From contig NZ_JFJY01000009.1 in NCBI RefSeq assembly GCF_002115785.1, forward strand, positions 62,001-126,000: DNA of 64,000 nucleotides. The letters are read 5' to 3'. This DNA is from Thalassospira sp. MCCC 1A03138. Its GTDB lineage: Bacteria; Pseudomonadota; Alphaproteobacteria; Rhodospirillales; Thalassospiraceae. Below, one piece after another: positions 1-10,066 of the stretch (within the stretch, counting starts at the first letter, position 1; every line of letters starts with the position of its first letter). The notes beneath the pieces were generated by a model. The model ran no database searches. It was not told where the DNA came from and saw only the letters and a program-made list of their open reading frames with translations. A program made the position numbers and the translations under genes.

Positions 1-17
1 AATAGCTATTCTCGAAA

Positions 18-473
18 TCAACCGAGAAGTTTTTTCGCAACACCACCGGCTTTGCCGAAATCCATGCAACTGGCATATTTTTCGCGAAGCGCCGCCATCG
101 TCCGGCCCATATCCTTCAGGCAGGTTGCGCCAAGGTCAGTCACAACCCCCTTAACAGCTGCCTCGATTTCTTCATCGGACATCTGTTTGGGCAGGAACCG
201 TTCAATCACGCCGATCTCGGCGGCTTCCTGTGCCGCAAGTTCGGGACGATTGCCCTTGGTGTACATTTCAATACTTTCGCGACGCTGTTTAACCATCGCC
301 TGCAGCAGGGTCAGGATTTCCTCGTCGGAAATGCCATCGGTGTTCCCCTCGCCGCGTGCCGCAATATCGCGTTCCTTGAGTGCAGCCAGGATCAGGCGCA
401 CGGTAGTTACGGATACGGCATCCTTCGCAAGGACGGCCTTTTTCAAAGCGTCTGTAAGCTGCGATCGCAGCAT
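18..473 (-). CDS. GatB/YqeY domain protein
   Basis: The 151-residue product matches the small YqeY family, whose domain is the tRNA-binding tail of the amidotransferase subunit GatB. It opens with MLRSQLTDALKKAV and carries the family's NTDGISDEEILTLLQAMVKQR and MGRTMAALREKY stretches. The true role of stand-alone YqeY proteins is not settled; a link to tRNA-dependent amidation is inferred from homology only. An upstream in-frame ATG would add 18 residues, but the family normally starts at MLR, so the inner start is used. A small hairpin (9-28) overlaps the stop codon. The gene is divergent from carA. Confidence 0.85.
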   Translation of the reverse strand: MLRSQLTDALKKAVLAKDAVSVTTVRLILAALKERDIAARGEGNTDGISDEEILTLLQAMVKQRRESIEMYTKGNRPELAAQEAAEIGVIERFLPKQMSDEEIEAAVKGVVTDLGATCLKDMGRTMAALREKYASCMDFGKAGGVAKKLLG

Positions 474-838
474 GGCTTGTCTCTGATTCTGTGGAAGAAA
501 GGAGCGAACATACCCCAAAAGCGCCATCTAGGCAAAGAAAACCTCATCAAATAAGTTATTGATTTTAAAAGATAAATAAAAGTTTGGATGTATCCTTGAC
601 AGGGCGTTACGACTCCCGTAGACATCCGCCAATTTGCCTGCCGGGATGAGGTTTTTACCCGCTTTCAGCATATTGTACCGACGTCTTTTGGCGTTCTGGT
701 AGATGCGACTGGGGATACCTTGCCATGTCCGCATGCCCGATATGCAGGGGAATTGGGCCGTTTTTCTCGGCCTGCTCGTAATTATTATATATAAAGACTC
801 CGTGTCTCACCGTGGAAAGATCGAAAGGACATTCGCCA
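474..838. promoter_or_regulatory. yqeY/carA divergent intergenic region with a candidate carA promoter
   Basis: This 365-base gap separates two divergent genes. On the plus strand TTGACA at 596-601 is followed after 17 bases by TAGACA at 619-624, a fair sigma-70 match that would give carA a leader of roughly 210 nt. An AT-rich stretch at 780-800 could hold a second -10 element closer to carA. No leader peptide or terminator-type attenuator was recognised. Confidence 0.35.
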
Positions 839-2005
839 ATGTCAGCGCCCACGCACACCCCGCCTCCTGGTGCTTCTGCCGTTCTGGTACTTGCCGATGG
901 TTCTGTTTTCTGGGGACGAGGCGTCGGCGCCCGAGGAGAGGTGGTTGGTGAAGTCTGCTTCAACACCTCGATCACGGGCTATCAGGAAATCATGACCGAC
1001 CCGTCCTATGCCGGGCAGATGATCACTTTTACTTTCCCCCATATCGGCAATGTCGGCACCAATGACGAGGATATCGAAAACACCACCCCCGTCGCCCTTG
1101 GCTGCATCCTGCGCCAGGACATTACCGAGCCGTCAAACTATCGCGCACAGGGTCATTTCAATGACTGGCTGGCAAAGCATGGCCGGATCGGCATTGCCGG
1201 TATTGATACCCGCCGCCTGACCAAACGCATCCGTAGCGAAGGCGCTCCGAACGGCGTGATCTGCCACAACCCGGATGGCAAGTTCGATATCGATGCCCTG
1301 ATCGCCAAGGCCAATGAATGGCCGGGCCTGGAGGGCATGGACCTTGCCAAGGACAATAGCTGCACCGAGGGTTATGACTGGGATCAGACCCTTTGGACCC
1401 GCGAAGGCGGTTATGGCGAACTTGGCAATGCCAAACACCATGTTGTTGCCATCGATTACGGTGTGAAACGCAACATTCTGCGTAATCTTGCCGCGCTTGA
1501 ATGCAAAGTATCGGTTGTTCCGGCAACGACGTCCGCCGAAGAAATCCTTGCGATGAACCCGGATGGGGTCTTCCTTTCGAACGGCCCTGGCGATCCGGCT
1601 GCGACCGGCGAATATGCGGTTCCGACCATTAAAAAACTGATCGCCAGCGGCAAACCGGTTTTCGGTATCTGCCTTGGTCATCAGATGATGGCGCTCGCCC
1701 TTGGTGCGAAAACCAAAAAGATGGATGTCGGTCATCGCGGTGCGAACCACCCGGTAAAGGACACCACAACCGGTGTCGTGGAAATCACCAGCCAGAACCA
1801 CGGCTTTGTCGTCGACAAGGACAGCCTGCCCGACAATGTCGAAGCAACGCACTTCTCGCTGTTTGACGGATCCCTTGCCGGGCTTCGCCTGAAAGACAAA
1901 CCGGTCTTTGCGGTTCAGTACCATCCCGAAGCATCCCCGGGGCCGCACGATAGCCATTACCTGTTCAAACGTTTCGTTGGCCTGATCGAAGACGCGAAAG
2001 CCTGA
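839..2005 (+). CDS. carA: Carbamoyl-phosphate synthase small (glutaminase) subunit
   Basis: CarA hydrolyses glutamine and channels ammonia to CarB, making carbamoyl phosphate for arginine and pyrimidine synthesis in the cytoplasm. The 389-residue protein has the CPSase small-chain N-terminal domain (with SITGYQEIMTDPSYAGQ) and a C-terminal class I glutamine amidotransferase domain. That domain shows nucleophile Cys278 in GICLGHQ and the His362/Glu364 pair in QYHPE. The ATG at 839 is preferred over an in-frame GTG 27 bases upstream because AAAGGA sits at proper distance before it. carB follows 90 bases downstream on the same strand, so the two are almost certainly cotranscribed. Confidence 0.97.
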   Translation: MSAPTHTPPPGASAVLVLADGSVFWGRGVGARGEVVGEVCFNTSITGYQEIMTDPSYAGQMITFTFPHIGNVGTNDEDIENTTPVALGCILRQDITEPSNYRAQGHFNDWLAKHGRIGIAGIDTRRLTKRIRSEGAPNGVICHNPDGKFDIDALIAKANEWPGLEGMDLAKDNSCTEGYDWDQTLWTREGGYGELGNAKHHVVAIDYGVKRNILRNLAALECKVSVVPATTSAEEILAMNPDGVFLSNGPGDPAATGEYAVPTIKKLIASGKPVFGICLGHQMMALALGAKTKKMDVGHRGANHPVKDTTTGVVEITSQNHGFVVDKDSLPDNVEATHFSLFDGSLAGLRLKDKPVFAVQYHPEASPGPHDSHYLFKRFVGLIEDAKA

Positions 2006-2095
2006 TAGCGCGACGACATCAGCGACAAGCGATTAACGGACTTAATTTCGGGCGGTGCAGCAATCGCGCCCGCCACGCCAAAAGCGGAAAAAGAC

Positions 2096-5000
2096 ATGCC
2101 GAAACGTACAGATATCAAATCCATCCTTATCATCGGTGCCGGCCCGATTGTCATTGGTCAGGCCTGCGAGTTCGACTATTCCGGTGCACAGGCCTGCAAG
2201 GCCCTGAAGGAAGAAGGCTATCGCGTCATTCTGGTCAACTCGAACCCGGCGACGATCATGACCGATCCGAACCTGGCCGATGCGACCTATATCGAGCCGA
2301 TCACACCTGAAATGGTCGCCAAGATCATCGAAAAGGAACGCCCGGATGCCCTGCTGCCGACCATGGGTGGTCAGACAGCACTGAATACCGCACTGGCACT
2401 TTATGACGATGGCACGCTGGATAAATATGGCGTTGAAATGATCGGTGCGAAAAAGCACGTAATCGAAAAAGCCGAAGACCGTCAGCTTTTCCGCGAAGCG
2501 ATGGACAAGATCGGTCTTGAAAGCGCGCGTTCCGCAATGGTCCGTACCTTTGAAGAAGCCGTTGTCGCGCTTGAAACAACCGGCCTTCCGGCCATCATCC
2601 GGCCAAGCTTCACCCTTGGCGGTGAAGGCGGCGGCATTGCCTATAACCGCGAAGAATTCGAACAGATCGTTCGTAATGGTCTGGCGATTTCGCCGACCCA
2701 TACGGTTCTGGTCGAAGAATCCATTCTTGGCTGGAAAGAATACGAGATGGAAGTCGTCCGTGATCACGCGGATAACTGCATCATCATCTGCTCAATCGAA
2801 AACGTCGACCCGATGGGCATTCATACCGGGGATTCGATCACCGTTGCCCCGGCCCTGACCCTGACGGACAAGGAATACCAGATCATGCGCGACGCCTCCC
2901 TGGCGGTCCTGCGCGAGATCGGTGTGGATACCGGCGGCTCGAACGTTCAGTTCGCGGTCAATCCTGATGATGGTCGCCTGATCGTTATTGAAATGAACCC
3001 GCGCGTGTCGCGTTCGTCTGCGCTGGCATCCAAGGCGACCGGCTTCCCGATTGCCAAAATCGCGGCCAAGCTGGCGGTTGGTTACACACTTGACGAACTT
3101 GATAACGACATTACCGGCGTGACCCCGGCTTCGTTCGAGCCGACCATCGATTATGTCGTCACCAAAATCCCACGCTTCACCTTTGAAAAGTTCCCGGGTG
3201 CCCAGGCACTTCTGGGAACTGCAATGAAATCGGTTGGCGAAGCCATGTCGATTGGTGGCTCGTTTGCCGAAAGCCTTCAGAAAGGCCTGCGGTCGATGGA
3301 AACCGGCCTGACGGGCCTGAACGAAGTCAAAATCGAAGGCGCGCCGGACAAGGCCGCGATCCGTGCGAAACTGACGCAGCCGATGCCGTTCCGCATTCTT
3401 TACGCGGCACAGGCATTCCGTCACGGCCTGACCCTGTCGGAAATCCAGCAAGCCACCAAATTTGACCCCTGGTATCTGCGCCAGATCGAAATGCTGGTAG
3501 CCGAAGAAGAGCAGGTCCGCGCAAACGGCATCCCGAAAGACAAGCAGGAATTGCTGCGCCTCAAGAAACTCGGTTTCTCGGATGCGCGTCTGGCGGAACT
3601 GGCCGGTATCGAAGAAGACGCCGTGCGCGAAACCCGCCAGGCTATGAACCTTCGCCCGGTTTACAAACGTATTGATACCTGTGCGGCCGAATTCCCGTCG
3701 CGCACGTCCTACATGTATTCGCTTTACGAAGGCGACGGTTTCTTTGAACCGGAAAACGAAGCCGAAGTCACCGATCGCAAGAAAGTCATTATTCTTGGCG
3801 GCGGACCGAACCGGATCGGTCAGGGTATCGAATTTGATTACTGCTGTGTGCACGCGGCTTACGCGCTTCGCGAAGTCGGCATCGAAGCCATCATGGTCAA
3901 CTGCAACCCGGAAACGGTTTCAACGGACTATGACACTTCGGACCGCCTGTATTTCGAACCACTGACCGCCGAAGACGTCATCGAACTTTGCCAGCTTGAA
4001 CAAAGCAAGGGCGAACTTCTTGGCGTGATCGTTCAGTATGGCGGCCAGACCCCGCTTAAACTGTCCGCTGCCCTTGAAAAAGCAGGCATTCCGATCCTTG
4101 GCACCAGCCCGGACAGTATCGACCTTGCCGAAGACCGCGACCGGTTCCAGGAACTGATCCACAAGCTGGGCCTGAAACAGCCGGCCAACGGTATTGCGCG
4201 TTCGGTCGACGAAGCCGTTAAAATCGCCGAAAGCATCGGTTACCCGATCGTAATCCGCCCAAGCTACGTACTGGGCGGCCGTGCAATGGAAATCGTTCAC
4301 ACCACCGAAGACCTGCTGCGCTACATGACCGAAGCCGTTCAGGTTTCGGGCAAAAGCCCGGTTCTGATCGACAGCTTCCTGCAGGATGCGATCGAAATTG
4401 ATGCCGACGCGGTTTCGGACGGCGAAAATGTCTTTGTCGCGGGCATCATGCAGCATATCGAGGAAGCCGGTATCCATTCCGGGGATAGTGCATGCTCGCT
4501 ACCGCCCTACTCGCTCGGTCAGGACATGATTGATCGCCTGAAGGCTCAGACCGTGCAACTGGCCAAGGCACTTGATGTTGTTGGCCTGATGAACGTGCAG
4601 TTCGCGATCAAGGGGGATGTGATCTATCTGATCGAAGTCAACCCGCGTGCCTCGCGTACTGTTCCGTTTGTTGCCAAGGCCACCGGCAACCCGATTGCAA
4701 AAATCGGCGCGCGCATCATGGCAGGCGAAAAGCTTTCGGACTTTAAAATCAACGAAGGTCCGTTCAAGCATATTGCGGTCAAGGAAGCGGTACTTCCGTT
4801 CAACCGCTTCCCGGGTGTCGACACCCTGCTTGGCCCGGAAATGCGCTCAACCGGCGAAGTCATGGGCCTTGATACCGATTTCGGTCGCGCCTTTGCCAAG
4901 GCTCAGATGGCGGCGGGTCACGATCTGCCGCAATCTGGCAAGATCTTCATGTCAGTCAAAAACTATGACAAACCGGCTGCTGTTCAACTCGCACGCGACG

Positions 5001-5338
5001 CGATCGAGCTTGGCTTTGTGATTGTTGCGACGCATGGCACTGCCGAAGCTCTTGAAAAAGAAGGGCTGGACGTTACCCCGGTCAATAAGGTACAGGAAGG
5101 ACGTCCCCATATCGTGGACATGATGAAGAACGGCGATATCAACCTGGTATTCAATACCACCGAGAGCAAACAGGCCGTGGTCGACAGTTTCTCGATCCGG
5201 CGGACGGCACTCAGCAACGATATTCCGTACTACACCACGATTGCCGGTGCCCGCGCCACACTGCGTGCCATCGACAACCTGAAACGCGGAGCACTTGCAG
5301 TGCGGCCCGTTCAGGAATATCTTGGGGATGAATACTGA
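2096..5338 (+). CDS. carB: Carbamoyl-phosphate synthase large subunit
   Basis: CarB uses ammonia from CarA, bicarbonate and two ATP to form carbamoyl phosphate. At 1080 residues it has the usual length. The two homologous ATP-grasp halves are visible: an N-terminal carboxyphosphate half containing [11 protein letters not shown] and a second half containing YGGQTPLKL. They are separated by the oligomerisation region and followed by the C-terminal MGS-like allosteric domain (roughly 940-1080, containing [13 protein letters not shown]). The ATG at 2096 follows a GGAAAAAG ribosome-binding stretch. A strong stem-loop follows the stop codon, separating carAB from greA. Confidence 0.98.
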   Translation: MPKRTDIKSILIIGAGPIVIGQACEFDYSGAQACKALKEEGYRVILVNSNPATIMTDPNLADATYIEPITPEMVAKIIEKERPDALLPTMGGQTALNTALALYDDGTLDKYGVEMIGAKKHVIEKAEDRQLFREAMDKIGLESARSAMVRTFEEAVVALETTGLPAIIRPSFTLGGEGGGIAYNREEFEQIVRNGLAISPTHTVLVEESILGWKEYEMEVVRDHADNCIIICSIENVDPMGIHTGDSITVAPALTLTDKEYQIMRDASLAVLREIGVDTGGSNVQFAVNPDDGRLIVIEMNPRVSRSSALASKATGFPIAKIAAKLAVGYTLDELDNDITGVTPASFEPTIDYVVTKIPRFTFEKFPGAQALLGTAMKSVGEAMSIGGSFAESLQKGLRSMETGLTGLNEVKIEGAPDKAAIRAKLTQPMPFRILYAAQAFRHGLTLSEIQQATKFDPWYLRQIEMLVAEEEQVRANGIPKDKQELLRLKKLGFSDARLAELAGIEEDAVRETRQAMNLRPVYKRIDTCAAEFPSRTSYMYSLYEGDGFFEPENEAEVTDRKKVIILGGGPNRIGQGIEFDYCCVHAAYALREVGIEAIMVNCNPETVSTDYDTSDRLYFEPLTAEDVIELCQLEQSKGELLGVIVQYGGQTPLKLSAALEKAGIPILGTSPDSIDLAEDRDRFQELIHKLGLKQPANGIARSVDEAVKIAESIGYPIVIRPSYVLGGRAMEIVHTTEDLLRYMTEAVQVSGKSPVLIDSFLQDAIEIDADAVSDGENVFVAGIMQHIEEAGIHSGDSACSLPPYSLGQDMIDRLKAQTVQLAKALDVVGLMNVQFAIKGDVIYLIEVNPRASRTVPFVAKATGNPIAKIGARIMAGEKLSDFKINEGPFKHIAVKEAVLPFNRFPGVDTLLGPEMRSTGEVMGLDTDFGRAFAKAQMAAGHDLPQSGKIFMSVKNYDKPAAVQLARDAIELGFVIVATHGTAEALEKEGLDVTPVNKVQEGRPHIVDMMKNGDINLVFNTTESKQAVVDSFSIRRTALSNDIPYYTTIAGARATLRAIDNLKRGALAVRPVQEYLGDEY

Positions 5339-5370
5339 GGTTCCTTTTCGAACCCGTTCAACGAGTTTAG

Positions 5371-5407
5371 ACCGCCCGGCGGTATCTGCCGGGCGGTTGA
5401 TTTTGTA
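5371..5407 (+). terminator. Terminator after carB
   Basis: A perfect 10-bp stem (ACCGCCCGGC at 5371-5380 with GCCGGGCGGT at 5388-5397) and a 7-base loop are followed by TGATTTTG. The U-tract is imperfect, so some read-through into greA is possible. Confidence 0.7.
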
Positions 5408-5442
5408 GTATCGATCGCTAATAAGAATAGGCTGTGAGCGCG

Positions 5443-5916
5443 ATGGAAAAAGTACCTATGACCCCGCAAGGGCATCAGCGCCTCGAAGAAGAGCTGAAGC
5501 ACCGCAAATCCGTCGAACGCCTTGAAATTATCAAGGCGATCTCGGAAGCGCGCGAGCATGGCGATCTCTCGGAAAACGCCGAATACCATGCTGCGCGTGA
5601 ACGACAGAGCTTCTGCGAAGGTCGAATTGCCGAACTGGAAGATGTTCTTAGCCGCTCCGAAGTCATCGATGTCAAATCGCTGGCCGGATCGGTCGTCAAA
5701 TTCGGTGCGACCGTGCATCTTGTTGACGAAGACACCGACGAGGAAACCACCTATCAGGTTGTCGGTCCGATCGAGGCTGATATCAATTCCGGCCGCATTT
5801 CGACCACGTCTCCGATTGGCCGGGCGCTGATCGGCAAGGCTGTTGGTGAATCCGTAGAAGTCACCGTTCCCGGTGGTACAAAGAGCTACGAGATCCTTAC
5901 GGTCAAGTTCGCCTGA
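5443..5916 (+). CDS. greA: Transcription elongation factor GreA
   Basis: GreA binds in the secondary channel of RNA polymerase and stimulates cleavage of backtracked transcripts. The 157-residue product has the N-terminal coiled coil with the acidic tip ([17 protein letters not shown]) and the C-terminal FKBP-like domain ([11 protein letters not shown] through [15 protein letters not shown]). ATG 5443 gives the MEKVPMT start usual in alphaproteobacteria; an in-frame GTG nine bases upstream is the alternative. carAB-greA order is common in the group. Confidence 0.96.
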   Translation: MEKVPMTPQGHQRLEEELKHRKSVERLEIIKAISEAREHGDLSENAEYHAARERQSFCEGRIAELEDVLSRSEVIDVKSLAGSVVKFGATVHLVDEDTDEETTYQVVGPIEADINSGRISTTSPIGRALIGKAVGESVEVTVPGGTKSYEILTVKFA

Positions 5917-5942
5917 TACTCGATACACTATCTTGCGAAAGT

Positions 5943-5974
5943 ACGGCCCGATAAATATCGGGCCGTTTTTTTTT
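5943..5974 (+). terminator. Terminator after greA
   Basis: The arms ACGGCCCGATA and TATCGGGCCGT form an 11-bp inverted repeat that runs straight into a tract of nine T. This is a textbook intrinsic terminator. Confidence 0.92.
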
Positions 5975-6003
5975 GATCCAAATACTCTGCACAAATATCT
6001 GCC

Positions 6004-6480
6004 ATGACATCTGATATCATCATTTCAAAGGCCCGTCCGGAAGACAGCATCCATGTCGCCGACATGTCGAATGCCCTGCATGTCGAACTTGATTACGACA
6101 ATCCGCCCCACACGACCGAAAGCATCCATAAAATGATGTTCGGGCCAAAAGCACTGATCAAAAGCCTGATCGCATGGAACGGAGATCGCGCTGTCGGACA
6201 GACGATCTTTCAACCGTTCTATAACCCGGATTACTCGAAGATCGGGTTATGGATGACCGAACTTTACGTTGCACCCGATATGCGTTCGGAAAAGATCGGA
6301 AACAAACTGATGAAGGCACTTGGCAAACTCGCCATCGATGAGGGCTATATTTCGATGTGGTGGTCCGTCCTGCATCGCAACGAGGCCGCCTGCCGGTTTT
6401 ACGAACGGCTGGGTGCGCGCAATTCCGGCGCCCTGCAGTACGAAATTGATGGTGATGAGCTAAAGGACCTTGCCCGATAG
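6004..6480 (+). CDS. GNAT family N-acetyltransferase
   Basis: A 158-residue single-domain acetyltransferase of the GCN5-related fold. The acetyl-CoA-binding core is visible as MTELYVAPDMRSEKIGNKLM (around 84-103), a variant of the V-x-P-x-x-R-x-x-G/A signature, followed by the RNEAACRFYERLGA helix (around 126-139) typical of motif B. The acceptor substrate cannot be told from sequence. The gene begins 30 bases after the greA terminator and probably has its own promoter. Confidence 0.85.
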   Translation: MTSDIIISKARPEDSIHVADMSNALHVELDYDNPPHTTESIHKMMFGPKALIKSLIAWNGDRAVGQTIFQPFYNPDYSKIGLWMTELYVAPDMRSEKIGNKLMKALGKLAIDEGYISMWWSVLHRNEAACRFYERLGARNSGALQYEIDGDELKDLAR

Positions 6481-6584
6481 GGAAATAAATCATCAGGCAG
6501 ATGACAAAGCATTGAATTCAGAATACTTTCCGGCATAATTCTGAAATGATCGTTCCGGAAGTATCGGGAACATCAACAGGGTGC

Positions 6585-6651
6585 GACGCCCGGCCGGGGG
6601 GATAACGGGCGTCTCGAAGCGGGACCGGTTGAATTGACCGGTCCCGCTTCG
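6585..6651. repeat. Two adjacent long inverted repeats
   Basis: Two hairpins sit back to back about 100 bases after the GNAT gene: an 8-bp stem (GACGCCCG 6585-6592 with CGGGCGTC 6606-6613) and a perfect 15-bp stem (CGAAGCGGGACCGGT 6615-6629 with its complement 6637-6651). Neither is followed by a T-tract on either strand, so they are not ordinary intrinsic terminators. They could stabilise a 3' end or form part of a small RNA. Confidence 0.6.
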
Positions 6652-6678
6652 ATTATCGGATCAGCAATTGGTACATTC

Positions 6679-6717
6679 AAAAAACAAAAAACCGGCGACC
6701 AAAGGGTGCCGGTTTTC
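6679..6717 (-). terminator. Terminator of the Lrp-family gene
   Basis: Read on the minus strand, a stem ACCGGC...GCCGGT (6691-6713) is followed by a T-rich tract complementary to the A-run at 6679-6690, just downstream of the Lrp-type stop codon. Confidence 0.85.
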
Positions 6718-6740
6718 AAAGTTTGGCGTGGCAACGCACG

Positions 6741-7226
6741 TCAGTCTTCAGCTTCAATATCGATGGGAACGCCGGGCTGATTTTTAGCGGTACGAATCGA
6801 AAGTGCCGATTTCACATGATTGACGTTTTCCGCAACGGTCAGCTCGGTCGTCAGAAACTTCTGATATTCGTCCCAGCTATGCGAAACGATTTTCAAAAGG
6901 AAATCCATTTCACCGGCAACCATATGACATTCACGCACTTCCGGCCATGCCGCAGCACGGCCCTCGAAGGCGCGCAGATCATGTTCGGCCTGACTTGCAA
7001 GACCGACCAGCGCAAACACGGTTACATTGTAACCCAGCGCCTGGGCATCAACGTCGGCATGATAGCCCTGAATGAAACCGGCTTCTTCAAGCGCACGGAC
7101 ACGACGCAGACAGGGTGGCGCAGAAATACCTGCACGGCGTGCAAGTTCCACATTGGTCATGCGGCCATCTTCCTGGAGATCGCGCAGAATTCTGCGGTCG
7201 ATCTTGTCGAGTTTGACCCGTTGCAT
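6741..7226 (-). CDS. Lrp/AsnC family transcriptional regulator
   Basis: A 161-residue leucine-responsive regulator. It has an N-terminal winged helix-turn-helix (about 6-60, KIDRRILRDLQEDGRMTNVE then ISAPPCLRRVRALEEAGFI) and a C-terminal RAM/AsnC ligand-binding domain (about 70-150). Family members bind amino acids and act as local or global regulators. GGGA precedes the ATG. It is transcribed divergently from trxB, with a palindrome-rich gap that may carry its own operator; the effector is unknown. Confidence 0.92.
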   Translation of the reverse strand: MQRVKLDKIDRRILRDLQEDGRMTNVELARRAGISAPPCLRRVRALEEAGFIQGYHADVDAQALGYNVTVFALVGLASQAEHDLRAFEGRAAAWPEVRECHMVAGEMDFLLKIVSHSWDEYQKFLTTELTVAENVNHVKSALSIRTAKNQPGVPIDIEAED

Positions 7227-7535
7227 TTATCCCTCGATTCTGTGCGCTGAACTTACCCCGGACGAAACAATATTACAGGGGGCCAGTACGCTGGCAATAA
7301 TATATTCGGCGGCAGAATGCAATCTGCCCTTTTGTAATGCGCACAAATGCATTGCACAATTTTGTATCAAAACGTTGCAAACCGCCATTTTCCGCCAGTC
7401 GCGATGGCGGAGTAAAATACCCGATCAGGAACTGTTCCGAAAACCTTGCAAAACATCGTGCGAGGCGGTTGCGCAATGCCATATCACCCCATATGTTCGG
7501 AACCTGTTTTTCACTGACCACAATATGCAAAGCAC
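7227..7535. promoter_or_regulatory. Lrp/trxB divergent intergenic region with palindromes
   Basis: This 309-base gap contains the inverted repeat TTTGT-N7-ACAAA at 7331-7347, followed by overlapping TGCATTGCA-like and ATTTTGTAT stretches. A GCCAG-TACG-CTGGC hairpin lies closer to the Lrp gene. AT-rich clustered palindromes suit an autoregulated Lrp-type operator, but no consensus was matched rigorously. No small gene is evident. Confidence 0.4.
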
Positions 7536-8486
7536 ATGGCCCAGGAACATAACACCAAAGTCCTCATCATCGGATCCGGCCCGGCCGGTTACACAGCGGC
7601 GATTTATGCTGCACGCGCCAATCTGGAACCCATGATGGTTATGGGCCTGCAGCCGGGTGGGCAGTTGACGATCACGACAGATGTCGAAAACTATCCCGGC
7701 TTTGCCAACGTCATCCAGGGCCCGTGGCTGATGGATCAGATGAAGGCACAGGCCGAGCATGTCGGAACCAGAATGGTTCATGACCTGATCACCGAAGTCG
7801 ACTTTTCCAAACGCCCCTTTGTCTGCAAAGGCGATTCGGGTGATATCTATGTCGCAGAAAGCGTGATCATTTCAACCGGTGCACAGGCCCGGTGGCTTGG
7901 CCTTCCGGGCGAAGAAAAATTCAACGGTCGTGGTGTCTCTGCATGTGCCACCTGCGACGGTTTCTTCTATCGCAACAAACCGGTCGTGGTTGTTGGTGGC
8001 GGCAATACCGCTGTTGAAGAAGCCCTTTATCTTGCCGGGATCTGCTCGAAGGTGACACTCGTGCATCGTCGCGACGAACTGCGCGCGGAAAAAATGCTGC
8101 AGGATCGCCTGCTGAAGCACGAAAAGATCGACGTCGTCTGGGACAGCGTCATTGACGATATCCTTGGCGGTAACGGCCCGATGGATGGTGTTGAAGCCGT
8201 TCGCGTGCGCAATGTCAAAACCGGCGATCTTTCCGACATCACCGCCGATGGCTTCTTTGTCGCGATCGGTCATGATCCGGCAACCGCCGTGTTCAAGGGG
8301 CAAATCGACATGGATGATGAAAATTACATCCTCGTCAAACCGGGAAGCACCACAACCAACGTTCACGGTGTCTTTGCCGCTGGTGATGTGACCGACAAGA
8401 TTTACCGTCAGGCAGTTACTGCGGCGGGCATGGGCTGCATGGCGGCACTCGAAGCTGAAAAGTTCATTGCCGAGCACAACGAATAA
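7536..8486 (+). CDS. trxB: Thioredoxin-disulfide reductase
   Basis: TrxB transfers electrons from NADPH through FAD to oxidised thioredoxin. The 316-residue protein shows the FAD dinucleotide-binding motif GSGPAGYTAA near the start, the redox-active pair Cys137/Cys140 in ACATCDG, the NADPH-binding GGGNTAVEEAL motif (about 153-163), and the C-terminal FAD contact VFAAGDVTD. Length and domain order match low-molecular-weight bacterial reductases. No strong Shine-Dalgarno sequence precedes the ATG at 7536. A terminator follows. Confidence 0.97.
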   Translation: MAQEHNTKVLIIGSGPAGYTAAIYAARANLEPMMVMGLQPGGQLTITTDVENYPGFANVIQGPWLMDQMKAQAEHVGTRMVHDLITEVDFSKRPFVCKGDSGDIYVAESVIISTGAQARWLGLPGEEKFNGRGVSACATCDGFFYRNKPVVVVGGGNTAVEEALYLAGICSKVTLVHRRDELRAEKMLQDRLLKHEKIDVVWDSVIDDILGGNGPMDGVEAVRVRNVKTGDLSDITADGFFVAIGHDPATAVFKGQIDMDDENYILVKPGSTTTNVHGVFAAGDVTDKIYRQAVTAAGMGCMAALEAEKFIAEHNE

Positions 8487-8512
8487 GCACGGTTGTTCTT
8501 ACCGGATATGAC

Positions 8513-8540
8513 AAAGGGGCGCCAATGGTGCCCCTTTTTT
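8513..8540 (+). terminator. Terminator after trxB
   Basis: An AAAGGGGC...GCCCCTTT stem closing over a short loop is followed by a run of T. Confidence 0.88.
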
Positions 8541-8826
8541 GTGCCTACGGCCTGGAAATATGACTGCATTCAGAAACGGCGAACGTGCCAATTTTCGGCA
8601 ATCCCCTGAGTTCATTTATGAATCCGGCGTGAACGAAATCACCACTTTCGTAATTGGTTGCTTGCAGATCGCGCCAAAGGCCTCATATTGATTTAATGAT
8701 ATCAGTTTGGAAGCAATTTCACATGCGGCTTAATAGTGTGGAAACCAAATGCTTCTAAGAAGAAGATAAAGAAGTATCAGGGGACTGGCGCGGCAATGGC
8801 GCGACAGTGACATTAGGAGCAGGTCT
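8541..8826. other. Gap before the LysR-type gene
   Basis: About 290 bases without a recognisable gene. The last part holds an excellent ribosome-binding site (TTAGGAG) for the following gene. An AT-rich segment around 8690-8720 probably contains its promoter, but no clear -35/-10 pair could be fixed. Confidence 0.4.
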
Positions 8827-9744
8827 ATGGACTGGGACAAGCTGCGTGTTTTTCACGCTGTTGCGGAAGCTGGAAGCTTCACACACGCGGGGGAAAATCT
8901 CAATCTGAGCCAGTCGGCGGTCAGCCGACAGATCAGCGCACTTGAAGAAAGCGTCAAGGTGCCGCTATTCCACCGCCATGCACGCGGCCTGATCCTGACC
9001 GAGCAAGGCGAACTTCTGTATCGCACGGCCCATGATGTGTTTGCCAAACTTTCCATGGCCGAAGCCCGCATTCGCGAATCCAAGGAACGCCCCAGCGGTC
9101 CGTTAAAAGTCACCACCACGGTTGCCTTCGGATCAACCTGGCTGACACCGCGTATCAACGAATTCCTTGAACGCTATCCGGAAATTGAACTGTCGCTGGT
9201 ACTCAATGACGAGGAACTCGATCTTGCCATGCGCGAGGCCGATGTTGCTATCCGCATGCAGCCCCCGCGTCAGGCCGATCTCGTTCAGCGCCAATTGATG
9301 ACATTGCGCTATCATGTCTTTGCGTCGCCCGAGTATATCAAGCAGTTCGGCATTCCGAAAAAGCCTGAAGACCTCAAAGATCATCGTCTGATCATTTACG
9401 GTGCGGATGCGCGCCCACCGGTCTCGAACGTCAACTGGATGATGGCCGTCGCCCAACAGTTCAAACCGGATATGCGGCCGATCCTGAAACTGAACAATAT
9501 CTATGGCATCTTCCGTGCGACCGAGTCCGGGCTTGGTATTTCAGCCCTGCCCGATTACCTGCTGCCGACTGACAGCAATCTGGTCCGCATTCTGCCGGAA
9601 CTCGAAGGGCCAAGCTTCGATGCCTATTTCGTTTATCCTGAAGAACTGCGTCATTCCAAACGCATTGCCGTCTTCCGCGATTTCCTGATCGAAGAAATCA
9701 GTAAGGTCAAAGCCAAGATGAATGCCGCCGCCGCGACCGATTAA
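8827..9744 (+). CDS. LysR family transcriptional regulator
   Basis: A 305-residue LysR-type regulator. The N-terminal winged helix-turn-helix (about 1-60) contains FHAVAEAGSFTHAGENLNLS followed by QSAVSRQISALEESVKVPLF; a linker helix and a periplasmic-binding-protein-like effector domain (about 90-295) follow. The target is unknown, and it is not divergent to an obvious partner. A clean terminator isolates it from the non-coding block downstream. Confidence 0.93.
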   Translation: MDWDKLRVFHAVAEAGSFTHAGENLNLSQSAVSRQISALEESVKVPLFHRHARGLILTEQGELLYRTAHDVFAKLSMAEARIRESKERPSGPLKVTTTVAFGSTWLTPRINEFLERYPEIELSLVLNDEELDLAMREADVAIRMQPPRQADLVQRQLMTLRYHVFASPEYIKQFGIPKKPEDLKDHRLIIYGADARPPVSNVNWMMAVAQQFKPDMRPILKLNNIYGIFRATESGLGISALPDYLLPTDSNLVRILPELEGPSFDAYFVYPEELRHSKRIAVFRDFLIEEISKVKAKMNAAAATD

Positions 9745-9770
9745 CGCAAACGACAAGCGATAGAATCCGA

Positions 9771-9806
9771 AAGCCCCGCACCGAAATCGGCTGCGGGGCT
9801 TTTTTT
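9771..9806 (+). terminator. Terminator after the LysR-type gene
   Basis: AAGCCCCGCA at 9771-9780 pairs with TGCGGGGCTT at 9792-9801, followed by further T to 9806. Confidence 0.92.
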
Positions 9807-10054
9807 GGTGTACCAGCACGCAAAAAGACAACCCCTAGTTCATACGAGAAACTGCAATAGCAGGTCTTCAACACAAAACCCTGACGCGAACTGTCACCGA
9901 TAATGACCTTTTGAACCAGTTCATCAGCACGCAAAATCAGCTTCTCCAGGAAAACGCAGTCATAATAGCTTCAAATTACTGACATTTTTTCGCCATGCAC
10001 TCAGCGCATACTTGGATTGTTGTTATTCTATTTTTAAGCGTAAGATCATATGCG
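9807..10054. other. Non-coding stretch before the first small RNA gene
   Basis: About 250 bases with no convincing reading frame, becoming AT-rich toward 10054. The last 80 bases probably serve as promoter and upstream control region for the small RNA gene that follows. An ACATTTTTTCGCC segment at about 9982-9994 resembles TTTCGCCC-type segments upstream of the other copies. Confidence 0.4.
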
Positions 10055-10066
10055 TATATTCACATC

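Noticed and set aside
1133..1957. A 274-codon open frame antisense to carA
   Set aside because: Shadow of the well-supported carA frame, with no recognisable domain or ribosome-binding site.
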